Source: Bacteroidota bacterium (GTDB taxonomy: Bacteria > Bacteroidota > Bacteroidia > Bacteroidales > Prolixibacteraceae). From it: a DNA stretch of 37,359 nucleotides. The stretch spans positions 1 through 37,359 of the forward strand of contig JAJUGZ010000033.1 of assembly GCA_029265715.1 (NCBI GenBank). Direction: 5' to 3'. Under the pieces are notes generated by a model. The model ran no database searches. It had not been told where the DNA came from and saw nothing but the letters and a program-made list of their open reading frames with translations. The first letter of the stretch is position 1. Each line of letters begins with the position of its first letter. Both the position numbers and the translations under genes were made by a program. Shown piece after piece: positions 16,599-24,425 of the stretch.

Positions 16599-17528
16599 TT
16601 ATTCAGCAAAAGCGTCCAGGGCAACCGTCGGCTTTCCACTGTTATCAAAGGCTCCCTGAGTGTACCCGTTCCAGTTGTTATATGCCTCGGGCTCCCAGTA
16701 AAAGACCCCCAGGCACTGATTATTTGAAATGCCTTTCGATTTTGCAATCAGATCGGTCAGAAACAATTTCGCCGCATCGGCTTCGTCCCACGGCATCCCG
16801 GTTTCACAAACCATCACTTCCTTGCCATACCGGCTGATCATATCGTTCATGTTTGAAATGCAGTCGGCGGTCATTTGCTGCCAGTTGGTTGTTGCCGGAT
16901 AAAGCGACATGCCGATAACATCCCATTTCCCTCCATTATTTTTGAGGCCATCGAATAACCATCTGAAAAGCGAATTGTTATTTCCGTTTTGCAAATGTAC
17001 GATGACTTTAATATCCGGGAAGACCGCTTTAGCAGCATTGTACCCTGCATTGTTAAGCGCTGCATACTGCGCCATGTTTTCAGAAGCTTTGCCATCGTCC
17101 CACAACATCCCGTTACCAGTTTCATTTCCGATCTGGACCCATTCCGGAGTAATCCCGTTTTCTTTCATCAAGCTGAGCACTTCAGTCGTGTGTTCGGCCA
17201 CAGCAGTTTTCAATTCGTTAAACGACAGGCATGTCCAAGCTGCCGGTTTGTTTTGTTTGCCCGGATCGGCCCACACTCGTAACCGGATGGAGTTCATTCC
17301 CAGATCACGCAATAAGTGCATGCATTCCATTTCCTTCCCATTGGTATTATAAAATTTGGCACCCGATTTTTCCATCTCGGTCAGCCAGCTCACGTCAGCT
17401 CCCTTGGCAAAACCGGTCATATCGTGCTCCGGCTCCGGAAGTGGTGTTTGAAGTTGCGGCTCATCGTTGCAGGCAACAAGCAAACTCATAAAAAGGCTCG
17501 CTGCCAAAAGAATAATTCCTGGTTTCAT
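16599..17528 (-). CDS. GH53 endo-beta-1,4-galactanase lipoprotein with an apparent internal deletion
   Basis: This is a 309-residue lipoprotein (MKPGIILLAASLFMSLLVAC). GH53 signatures are clear: FAKGADVSWLTEMEKSGAKF at the barrel start, acid/base E136 in WVQIGNETGNGML and nucleophile E242 in VMVCETGMPW. The family cuts beta-1,4-galactan internally. The oddity is at W86. RLRVW is joined directly to ADPGKQNKPAAW, whereas GH53 proteins normally have about 35-40 residues here, covering the second barrel strand with the FHYSD motif. The protein is correspondingly short. Either a real in-frame deletion or a sequence error is possible, and the enzyme may be inactive or altered. I chose the start at 17528 rather than 17585 because it begins the lipoprotein signal and lies at the end of the shared leader element. 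Confidence 0.88.
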   Translation of the reverse strand: MKPGIILLAASLFMSLLVACNDEPQLQTPLPEPEHDMTGFAKGADVSWLTEMEKSGAKFYNTNGKEMECMHLLRDLGMNSIRLRVWADPGKQNKPAAWTCLSFNELKTAVAEHTTEVLSLMKENGITPEWVQIGNETGNGMLWDDGKASENMAQYAALNNAGYNAAKAVFPDIKVIVHLQNGNNNSLFRWLFDGLKNNGGKWDVIGMSLYPATTNWQQMTADCISNMNDMISRYGKEVMVCETGMPWDEADAAKLFLTDLIAKSKGISNNQCLGVFYWEPEAYNNWNGYTQGAFDNSGKPTVALDAFAE

Positions 17529-17719
17529 TCGTATAAATTTTCGAAGTTGGTCCGTACAATTTTCGGAACAGCTATTATTTTTCAATCAAATTCGCACCGA
17601 CATGAAATTGAGCTTGCGAATCGGAGCGCAGCAAAGATCCACGCAGTGAAATCCGCGAAGCGAATAGCCATTTATACATTTTCGGTTTGTATGAGCTTTA
17701 GCTCTTAGGGCTATTTCAT
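17529..17719 (-). repeat. Shared leader element, copy A (upstream of GH53)
   Basis: Read on the minus strand, this copy begins GATGAAATAGCC, includes AAGAGCTAAAGCTCAT and ACCGAAAATGTA, closes its inverted repeat with GGCTATTC, and ends GAAAATTGTACGG...GAAAATTTATACGAATG at the GH53 start codon. The same blocks in the same order are found upstream of 19505 and 28925. This copy carries about 55 extra bases between the inverted repeat and the start-proximal part. Confidence 0.75.
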
Positions 17720-17754
17720 CAATTGTTTTTTATTCATCATGATAATCAGATCAT

Positions 17755-17816
17755 ATTCCTGAAATTACGTCACCGCTCCGTATACTGGCAACGGTGACGT
17801 AAAATTCCTGAAATTA
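17755..17816. repeat. Perfect 11-bp hairpin flanked by a 13-bp direct repeat, at the SusE-like stop codon
   Basis: ATTCCTGAAATTA occurs at 17755-17767 and again at 17804-17816, the second copy overlapping the stop codon of the SusE-like gene. Between and partly overlapping them, TTACGTCACCG (17765-17775) pairs perfectly with CGGTGACGTAA (17792-17802) around a 16-nt loop. The hairpin lacks a following U tract. It could act as a weak terminator or an mRNA 3'-end stabiliser between SusE and GH53. The flanking duplication looks like a slippage or insertion footprint. Confidence 0.65.
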
Positions 17817-19505
17817 TTGAGTAATACTATAAGTTCCGTTTAACAAATCAACAGTCAAGGTGTAGGTTCCCGGAGCCAAGCTTGCATCATCGGTTATGTT
17901 GCTTCCGCTGTAATACAATTTGCCTGACGAACCTCCGAACTTATGGTTCCACGAAGTATCCAGGTGAATCTGGAACCCCCACGAAGATGCCTTGCTGATT
18001 GTTACCTGTCCAGAATAAGTTCCAACCGTGGCCGTCGCCGCCAAGATTACGCTGAAATCCCAGACATCGTTCAATCCGGAGACATAAATCTGATTTCCAA
18101 TACCAACTAACTTGTAGGTCAACCCTTTCAGCGATGTATCAATCAGATAAAGTCCTGCAGCCGGGGCAGGAAGGTTAGACGAACCTTTGTATGCCAAGGT
18201 TCCCGAATAGGCATCGCCCGATGCGTAAACGTATTTTTCATCCCAATTATCTTTTTCGGTGTAGATACCGTACCCCCAAAGCGAATTGACATTGACAACC
18301 CCGGCATACGCAAGTTCGTCTTCGTTGTAAAGGCTTAAGGTATTATTAAATGTCCAACTTCCGGAGATCCCATCGTCGATACCCGGCAGATAAACATACG
18401 GATTGATAACAACCGGACCTCCAGTCCCTTCGACAGCCTCAACGGTCCAGTTTTTCGGGTTGCTCAGGTCAATTGTCAGGGTATATTCACCTTTCGCCGG
18501 AACTGTAATATTAATGTTTCCGGCCTGACTGGCAAAAACCAGGTTCCCGCCGCTTTGGGCGAATGCCACCGGAGTGTCAATTGCAGCTGCATCGTTGGTG
18601 CCAGTTGTGCTGTTATATAATTTACCGGTTCCGCTAATCTTCACGGTTAGATTTGTCGAAGTTGCCGTAAACGGAATTGTCCATTTCACATTCGGGCGAT
18701 CGAATGTCATTTCTCCTGAAATATCTCCGCTGACTGTCAGTGACGGTATCAGCAAGGCCGACCAAACTTTTTTAGTGGTGTTAACATCCACGTAGTAACA
18801 CCCACTAATCCCAGGGAACCAAAAGTTCCATCGTCCACTTGCCGAAGATGCAACAAATGGGGTTCCGGTAACGGCATCATTTCCCCAAATAGTGCCGTCG
18901 CCTTCTTTCAGGTAATAGTTATACCAGCCTGTCGCACCTATAAACCCAATGTATTCGCCATTTGACGTTGCCGAATACAAGGTCACACCGGTATCCTCCT
19001 GTTTCGAATTAAGAATGAACCCAACACTCATATCAATTTTATAAGCGGTCACGGTTACGGTTACTACATCGCTGTAAACCGGATCTATGTTATCGCCAAT
19101 GGATGATTTCAGCCGAAAATAGACAGAAGTTGCTTCGCCGGGCGTGGCTCCCAGTGTTTTGGCAATGGTATTTAGTTCGGCCCCGGTAAAAGTGCGCGAA
19201 AGGGTCGATTCAACCGATTCGACTACCGTCCCAGAGAAATTTTGTGTTTTTGATACTTGCAACGTAGTTTTCAGAATGTTGGGCGCCGACATGGAAGGAT
19301 CACTCACAGTCAGGGTACTCGTGGTCCAGGAAAGTGCCAACACATTTTCGGCACTATTGGCCTGTGTAAGTATCACCTCAGTCCGGGTTGCCATCAGGTT
19401 ATTTTTTTCAAGCCCCGACAACGTGATCAGGTCGCCATCTTTTTCGCAGGCAGTAAATGCCACAAGCGACAGTAATGCGAACAGGATTCGTTTTACATTT
19501 TTCAT
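17814..19505 (-). CDS. SusE/SusF-like surface glycan-binding lipoprotein
   Basis: This is a 563-residue lipoprotein with lipobox LLSLVAFTAC followed by EKDGD, a Lys/Asp-rich pattern fitting surface export. An N-terminal SusE-type Ig-like domain (about residues 25-160) contains LALSWTTSTLTVSDPS, LQVSKTQNFSG and FTGAELNTIAKTLG. It is followed by several beta-sandwich modules rich in aromatics (GATGWYNYYLKEGDGTIWG, GRWNFWFPGISGCYYVDV, GEYTLTIDLSNPKNWTVE, and the C-terminal APGTYTLTVDLLNGTYSITQ). This is the layout of SusE/F proteins, which bind glycan at the cell surface and have no catalytic role. It comes directly after susD, as in the starch locus, but with a shared leader element in the gap. 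Ligand inferred from context: beta-1,4-galactan. Confidence 0.85.
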   Translation of the reverse strand: MKNVKRILFALLSLVAFTACEKDGDLITLSGLEKNNLMATRTEVILTQANSAENVLALSWTTSTLTVSDPSMSAPNILKTTLQVSKTQNFSGTVVESVESTLSRTFTGAELNTIAKTLGATPGEATSVYFRLKSSIGDNIDPVYSDVVTVTVTAYKIDMSVGFILNSKQEDTGVTLYSATSNGEYIGFIGATGWYNYYLKEGDGTIWGNDAVTGTPFVASSASGRWNFWFPGISGCYYVDVNTTKKVWSALLIPSLTVSGDISGEMTFDRPNVKWTIPFTATSTNLTVKISGTGKLYNSTTGTNDAAAIDTPVAFAQSGGNLVFASQAGNINITVPAKGEYTLTIDLSNPKNWTVEAVEGTGGPVVINPYVYLPGIDDGISGSWTFNNTLSLYNEDELAYAGVVNVNSLWGYGIYTEKDNWDEKYVYASGDAYSGTLAYKGSSNLPAPAAGLYLIDTSLKGLTYKLVGIGNQIYVSGLNDVWDFSVILAATATVGTYSGQVTISKASSWGFQIHLDTSWNHKFGGSSGKLYYSGSNITDDASLAPGTYTLTVDLLNGTYSITQ

Positions 19506-19646
19506 GTGTATAAATTTTCAAAGTTGCTTCTTTCAATTTTCGTATCTATTTCTGTTTTCAGAATGGTTTTTCAACGAGATGGAATAGCCATGATCCGGTT
19601 ATTATTTTCATTATCTGTTGGTATTTGCAAATCATGGCTATTTCAT
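19506..19646 (-). repeat. Shared leader element, copy B (upstream of the SusE-like gene)
   Basis: On the minus strand it starts ATGAAATAGCCATGAT and closes with ATCATGGCTATTCC, a perfect 12-bp inverted repeat (19583-19594 with 19631-19642) around a 36-nt loop. It then continues with ATCTCGTTGAAAAA, CAGAAATAGATACGAAAATT and GAAAATTTATACACATG up to the start codon. From the inverted repeat to the ATG it is nearly identical to copy C at 28790, while the loop sequence differs. Confidence 0.8.
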
Positions 19647-19673
19647 TGTTGTACTCGTTTTTAATTAGCCAAA

Positions 19674-21269
19674 TCAATATCCATCGTTATATAAATTCGG
19701 ATTAGCCGTAAGGTCCGAAGTCGGAATCGGGTAATAATTGTATTTACTGTCAACGGCTTTCCCATCCTTCACGCCGCCTTTCCATTGCCAGATATATGCG
19801 TTGGTGGTGAATTTGCCAAAGCGGATCAGGTCGGTACGACGGGTACACTCCCAGCTCAGTTCGCGGGCCCGCTCATCCAAAATAAAATCGATTGTCAGGT
19901 CGGCGGCAGTCAGTTTGCCCTCAGTTTCGTAGTTATCGCCAAAAGCCCGTTGCCTCAACTGGTTTATTAAATTAAGGGCTGTGGCTGCAGAGCTCCCGCT
20001 GCCTCTGCGAATCACACTTTCGGCGAGCATCAGGTACACATCGGCCAGGCGAAACAGCGGGAAATCGGTATTGACGCCACCATCGGCCGTGTTCGAAGCG
20101 ATTTCACCGGCATCAGTCAGATTGGTCCATTTCGACATAAAATAGCCGTAACTTTGATTGTCCACTTCATCCAGATACTGAGTTTGTCCTTCGGTGAAGA
20201 ACAATTTACGTCCATCAGCATCGTTGTACAAATCCGGTAATTCACCGCGCACACGGAACATGCCCCAACCACTAGTTACACCATAGTCTTCGGGTTTTTG
20301 GTAGTCGGAAGTGTTACTCACTTCTCCGCAAATCAGATAAGTTGTAGCTCCCCACGAAACGGTGTGCGTGGCGTCGACCGGGAGCGGGAAAATAATCTCA
20401 TTGGTTCGCAGGTGGTTGTCCGCATTAAAGAGTTTTCGGAAATTGGCTTCCAACGAATAGTTTCCAGCATCGCCATTAATGACTCTGTTACAGTAAGTGA
20501 TACAATCGGTATAATGGTCTTCTCCCACGTAAACCTGCGCGTTCAGGTAAACTTTGGCCAATAGGGTCCAGGCGGCAGCTTTCGATGCCCGTCCATACTC
20601 AAAGTCGGCGTCATCTTTGCGAAGCAAGTCGGCTTCAATGTCTTTCAATTCCGATACCACGTAATCGAACACTTGCTTCGCGGTATAGCGTGGTGGAGCA
20701 TACGCGCCAACCGGATCGTTTTCGGTTACAAACGGAATATTCCGAAACAAGTCTAATGCGTGGGAATAAGCCAGCGAGCGGATGAAACGGGCTTCGGCAC
20801 GGTAATGCCGGATCTCGGCTTGTTCGGCTTCGGTAAAACCGGCAATCTTTTCATCGGTGGCATTGCGCAAAAACTCGTTGCTCAGCGCAATAGTATAATA
20901 AATACGGTAATACATATCCGATACCCAGGGGTCGTTGGCATCCCACGAAAGAAACGTCAGATCTCCTACCTTATCGCCTTCGAGCCAGGTTGAGGCCACT
21001 TCGTCGGTACCGCATTCCTGCAGGTTGAAGAAACAACGCATGTAATCTTGCCCATTGTTGCTTGACAGGTCGGAATTACCACCGCCTTTTTCCTGGCCGG
21101 TTGTTACAAACGAGGTGTACAGTTTCCCCAGCACAGCTTTGTAGTTTTCGGCTTTTTCATAAACCGAATTCGAGGTTGTTTCGGTTTTAGGGTACTGGTC
21201 CAGATCTTTCTCGCACGAGGCAAACAGAATGGTGCTTGCTACCAGCATATATAAAAATATTTTTTTCAT
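19674..21269 (-). CDS. SusD-family surface glycan-binding lipoprotein
   Basis: This 531-residue lipoprotein (MKKIFLYMLVASTILFASC, then EKDLDQYPKTE) shows the SusD signature. It has an early helical region (YEKAENYKAVLGKLYTSF), TPR-like helices (AEIRHYRAEARFIRSLAYSH), then FRLADVYLMLAESVIRRGSG, and the characteristic end RARELSWECTRRTDLIRFGK followed by YYPIPTSDLTANPNLYNDGY. SusD acts as the lid on the SusC transporter and helps capture oligosaccharide at the surface. It follows susC by about 110 bp in the same direction, and the pair is the core of the PUL. The ATG at 21269 begins the lipoprotein signal and is preferred over 21308. Confidence 0.95.
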   Translation of the reverse strand: MKKIFLYMLVASTILFASCEKDLDQYPKTETTSNSVYEKAENYKAVLGKLYTSFVTTGQEKGGGNSDLSSNNGQDYMRCFFNLQECGTDEVASTWLEGDKVGDLTFLSWDANDPWVSDMYYRIYYTIALSNEFLRNATDEKIAGFTEAEQAEIRHYRAEARFIRSLAYSHALDLFRNIPFVTENDPVGAYAPPRYTAKQVFDYVVSELKDIEADLLRKDDADFEYGRASKAAAWTLLAKVYLNAQVYVGEDHYTDCITYCNRVINGDAGNYSLEANFRKLFNADNHLRTNEIIFPLPVDATHTVSWGATTYLICGEVSNTSDYQKPEDYGVTSGWGMFRVRGELPDLYNDADGRKLFFTEGQTQYLDEVDNQSYGYFMSKWTNLTDAGEIASNTADGGVNTDFPLFRLADVYLMLAESVIRRGSGSSAATALNLINQLRQRAFGDNYETEGKLTAADLTIDFILDERARELSWECTRRTDLIRFGKFTTNAYIWQWKGGVKDGKAVDSKYNYYPIPTSDLTANPNLYNDGY

Positions 21270-21382
21270 ACTAATAATTTGTTTTTTTAAGGTAGTATAA
21301 AACTCCATGTTACTAAATTATAAGCATATCGCCGGATGTTATGAAGCAACATGTTCGTTTCATATCAGCTCAACTTATGCTA

Positions 21383-24355
21383 TTAAAAATTAAGGCCTAA
21401 ACCCAAAGAGAAGGTTGTTGGGCGCGGATAAAACGAAATGTCCATGCCGTTCGGGACTTCGGGATCAACACCGGAATACTTGGTGATAGTGAATACATTT
21501 TGCACCATCCCGTTGATGTTCAGGTTGCAAATATCCCCAATCTTACCGAAGTTGTAGGTCAGCGTCAGGTTGTCCATTTTCAGGAACGAAGCATTTTCAA
21601 TATAATAATCAGACAGGTACTGGCGGTTGTTGAACCCAGTTTTCAAGTAACTCTTATTCAGGTTGTTCAACTGATATGAGTTGTAACTTACCGTACTCCA
21701 GGCTCCGGTATTCATGGACATACCGTTGTAAACGTAGTTGCCCACATTAGCCCGGAAGTTCATGTTCATTGTCCATTTTTTATAGTTCAGCGAGGTACTG
21801 AACCCAAAAATGAAATCGGGCGCCGGCGAATGATAGCGGTACAGGTCGCTCGAGTTGATATTGCCATCGTGGTTCAGGTCGGCATAAGCACCTTCAATGG
21901 GTTTCCCGGTTTCGACATCATACAGCTGGTGGTACAGGTAAAACATGTACGGCTCGTAGCCCTCGGTCAAAACCTGGAACTGGTAGCTATCGATGCTTGG
22001 GCCAACCAGCGTATTGGTGGTCGAGCCGCCTTCAATAAGCGACAAGTTTTTCACTTTCATTTTTTGCCAGCTCATGTTGAAGCTCACATCCCAACTGAAG
22101 TTATCGGTTTTAACCGGCGTTGCATTAATGGTTATTTCAATACCATGGCTGTCCACATTCCCCACATTGGTCAGGATATTTTTGTCGAAGTTGGTTCCTG
22201 CAGCTGCCGGAACGGTAGCCAGCAAGTCTTCGGTTTTGCGGGTGTAGTAGTCGAAGGTCCCCGTGATTTTATCGTCGATGATACCGAAGTCAAAGCCGGC
22301 GTTCCACGATCTAGTAGTCTCCCATTTCAAGTTCGAAACATAGGCTTCAGGACGGTACGTATAGTACCATTGGTCGCCGAACTGTACCTGGGCCCCATTC
22401 TGGCTGTAAGTGTAAACCGGCAAATAGTTGTAGTTACCGATACCTTCCTGCTGCCCGGTAATACCGTAACTCAGGCGAAGCTTAAAGGTACTCAACTCCG
22501 GATTGTCTTTCAGAAATGATTCTTCGTCCAGTTTCCAAGCCAGGGCCACCGAAGGAAATACCCCCCAGCGATTATCGTAGCTGAAGCGCGAAGTTCCGTC
22601 GCGGCGCAAACTGGTGGTCAGCATATATTTCGAGTTATAGCTATAGTTCAGACGGGCATAGTACGACAGCATCACGTGACGTTGATCCCGGGCAGCCGAA
22701 GTGCTTTGCACATCGCCGGCCACGTTTAGTTCCGAATAGGTTGGGGTCGTGCTTTTCCAGTACTGGTAGTCGTAACCAACAATGGCTTCAACATTACTTT
22801 TAATGTTTTCGAAATACTTGGAGTAATTCAGATAAGTCGTCAGCAGGCGGTTTACATTTTTCTGCGGGCCATATTGGTAGTCGCGCCCTCCGGTGGTATA
22901 ATATTGCGTTGCCTCGGCCGGGACATAAATGTTCCCTTCGCCTTTGGCATAATCGTACCCCAGAGTTGCTTTAAAGCGCAGGTCGGGCAAAAACTGAAAC
23001 TTGTAATCGACGTCAAGGTTCCCAACTGCACGGTCAACCTGACTGGTCGAATGATACTGTTCAAGCAGTCCTAACGGGTTTCGGACAGCTGCGTTTACCG
23101 GCGCTCCCGAATTGTCGACGGCTTCGTTGTAACCGCCAAAGCTTCCATCGGTATTATAAACAGGCAAGGTCGGGTTAAAGGTTGAAGCTGCCCAGATAGC
23201 GTTTCCGTTGGCAAAACGGTTGTTGTTATGCGAAAGCTTGGCGTTCAGGTTCAGTTTGAGAAAATCGTCTAAAAATGAAGGCGAAACCGACACACTCCCG
23301 GTCAAACGTTCGGCATTGTCGGTTTTCAGTATTCCATTCTGGTTGTAGTATCCCACCGATACCCGAAGCGGCGTGTTCTGGGCAATACGGGCCGACAAGC
23401 TCAGATTGTTGTCGGTCCCGAAGGCCGCCTGATAAATTTCGTCGTTCCAGTCGGTATTGCCAGTTCCGATGAGGGCTCGTTGGGCAGCCGTTCCTTCACT
23501 GCTCATTACATCGATAAACTGGTCGCGCGACAACATGTCGGGCAGTTTGGTGCGCACCTGAATGGAATTCGTAGTCGAGAAGCTCATGCTCATCCCTTTA
23601 GCTCCAGCCCCTTTTTTCGTGGTAATGAAAATAACCCCATTCGATGCACGCGAACCGTAAATAGCGGTCGATGCCGCATCTTTAAGGATAGTGATATTTT
23701 CAATGTCATTCGGGTTGATCAGGCTCATAAAATTGCCTGAGTTTCCACTAATGCCGCCACTTTCCAGAGGGAGGCCGTCTAATACGATCAATGGGTCGTT
23801 GCTGGCATTCAGCGAAGCTCCGCCCCGAATGCGGATGGTACTTCCCGACGTTGGCGACCCACTATTCGACATGATCTGCACGCCCGATATCTTTCCGGTG
23901 ATCAACTGCTCGGGCGAACTGATCAAGCCACTGTTAAAATCTTTAGCGCTCACACTGGAAACCGAGCCGGTCAGATCGCTTTTGCGCTGCGTCCCGTATC
24001 CAACAACCACCATCTCGCTAAGCTCCTGTGTTTCGGTAGCCATTTTTACATTCAGCGTATTTCCCAAAGGTACGGGCAGCTGCTGTGTTTTATAGCCAAT
24101 GTATGAGAAGCTTAACTCCTGACTTTTGGCCGGAATACGGAGTGAATAGTTACCATCGGCATCCGTAATAGTCCCGATAGTGGTGCCAACGACAACCACC
24201 GTAACCCCGGGAAGCGGATCATTGGTTTCGTCGACCACATTTCCCGAAATAACCCGCTCAGTCTGCTGTGCCCAGGCTGAAGACATTCTCCCCCCAAGCA
24301 TGCAAAGCAGAAGCAAAATAGCCCAAATGCTAAATTTTACGTTTTTATTGTTCAT
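21383..24355 (-). CDS. SusC-family TonB-linked outer-membrane glycan transporter
   Basis: This 990-residue protein has a signal peptide (MNNKNVKFSIWAILLLLCML...SSAWAQ) and a CarboxypepD_reg domain (GNVVDETNDPLPGVTVVVVG, GTITDADGNYSLRIPAKS). The SusC-type plug contains ELSEMVVVGYGTQRKSDLTG, VSSVSAKDFNSGLISSPEQL and TIRIRGGASLNASNDPLIVL, followed by NPNDIENITILKDAASTAIY. A full beta-barrel ends in MDISFYPRPTTFSLGLGLNF. It imports oligosaccharides, here probably galacto-oligosaccharides, with SusD. Its start lies 70 nt after the upstream glycosidase stop, so it is cotranscribed with it. ATGs at 24415 and 24391 are possible, but 24355 gives a standard signal peptide. Confidence 0.95.
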   Translation of the reverse strand: MNNKNVKFSIWAILLLLCMLGGRMSSAWAQQTERVISGNVVDETNDPLPGVTVVVVGTTIGTITDADGNYSLRIPAKSQELSFSYIGYKTQQLPVPLGNTLNVKMATETQELSEMVVVGYGTQRKSDLTGSVSSVSAKDFNSGLISSPEQLITGKISGVQIMSNSGSPTSGSTIRIRGGASLNASNDPLIVLDGLPLESGGISGNSGNFMSLINPNDIENITILKDAASTAIYGSRASNGVIFITTKKGAGAKGMSMSFSTTNSIQVRTKLPDMLSRDQFIDVMSSEGTAAQRALIGTGNTDWNDEIYQAAFGTDNNLSLSARIAQNTPLRVSVGYYNQNGILKTDNAERLTGSVSVSPSFLDDFLKLNLNAKLSHNNNRFANGNAIWAASTFNPTLPVYNTDGSFGGYNEAVDNSGAPVNAAVRNPLGLLEQYHSTSQVDRAVGNLDVDYKFQFLPDLRFKATLGYDYAKGEGNIYVPAEATQYYTTGGRDYQYGPQKNVNRLLTTYLNYSKYFENIKSNVEAIVGYDYQYWKSTTPTYSELNVAGDVQSTSAARDQRHVMLSYYARLNYSYNSKYMLTTSLRRDGTSRFSYDNRWGVFPSVALAWKLDEESFLKDNPELSTFKLRLSYGITGQQEGIGNYNYLPVYTYSQNGAQVQFGDQWYYTYRPEAYVSNLKWETTRSWNAGFDFGIIDDKITGTFDYYTRKTEDLLATVPAAAGTNFDKNILTNVGNVDSHGIEITINATPVKTDNFSWDVSFNMSWQKMKVKNLSLIEGGSTTNTLVGPSIDSYQFQVLTEGYEPYMFYLYHQLYDVETGKPIEGAYADLNHDGNINSSDLYRYHSPAPDFIFGFSTSLNYKKWTMNMNFRANVGNYVYNGMSMNTGAWSTVSYNSYQLNNLNKSYLKTGFNNRQYLSDYYIENASFLKMDNLTLTYNFGKIGDICNLNINGMVQNVFTITKYSGVDPEVPNGMDISFYPRPTTFSLGLGLNF

Positions 24356-24425
24356 AACTGTAAGTTTTATAAAGGTTGCTATCCTTTCCATATTTATTAG
24401 AATTCTCTTAATCAAAATCTATTCA

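Noticed and set aside
21830-22519. 229-residue plus-strand open frame
   Set aside because: It is antisense to the SusC barrel; composition is that of a mirrored GC-rich frame with no recognisable motif.
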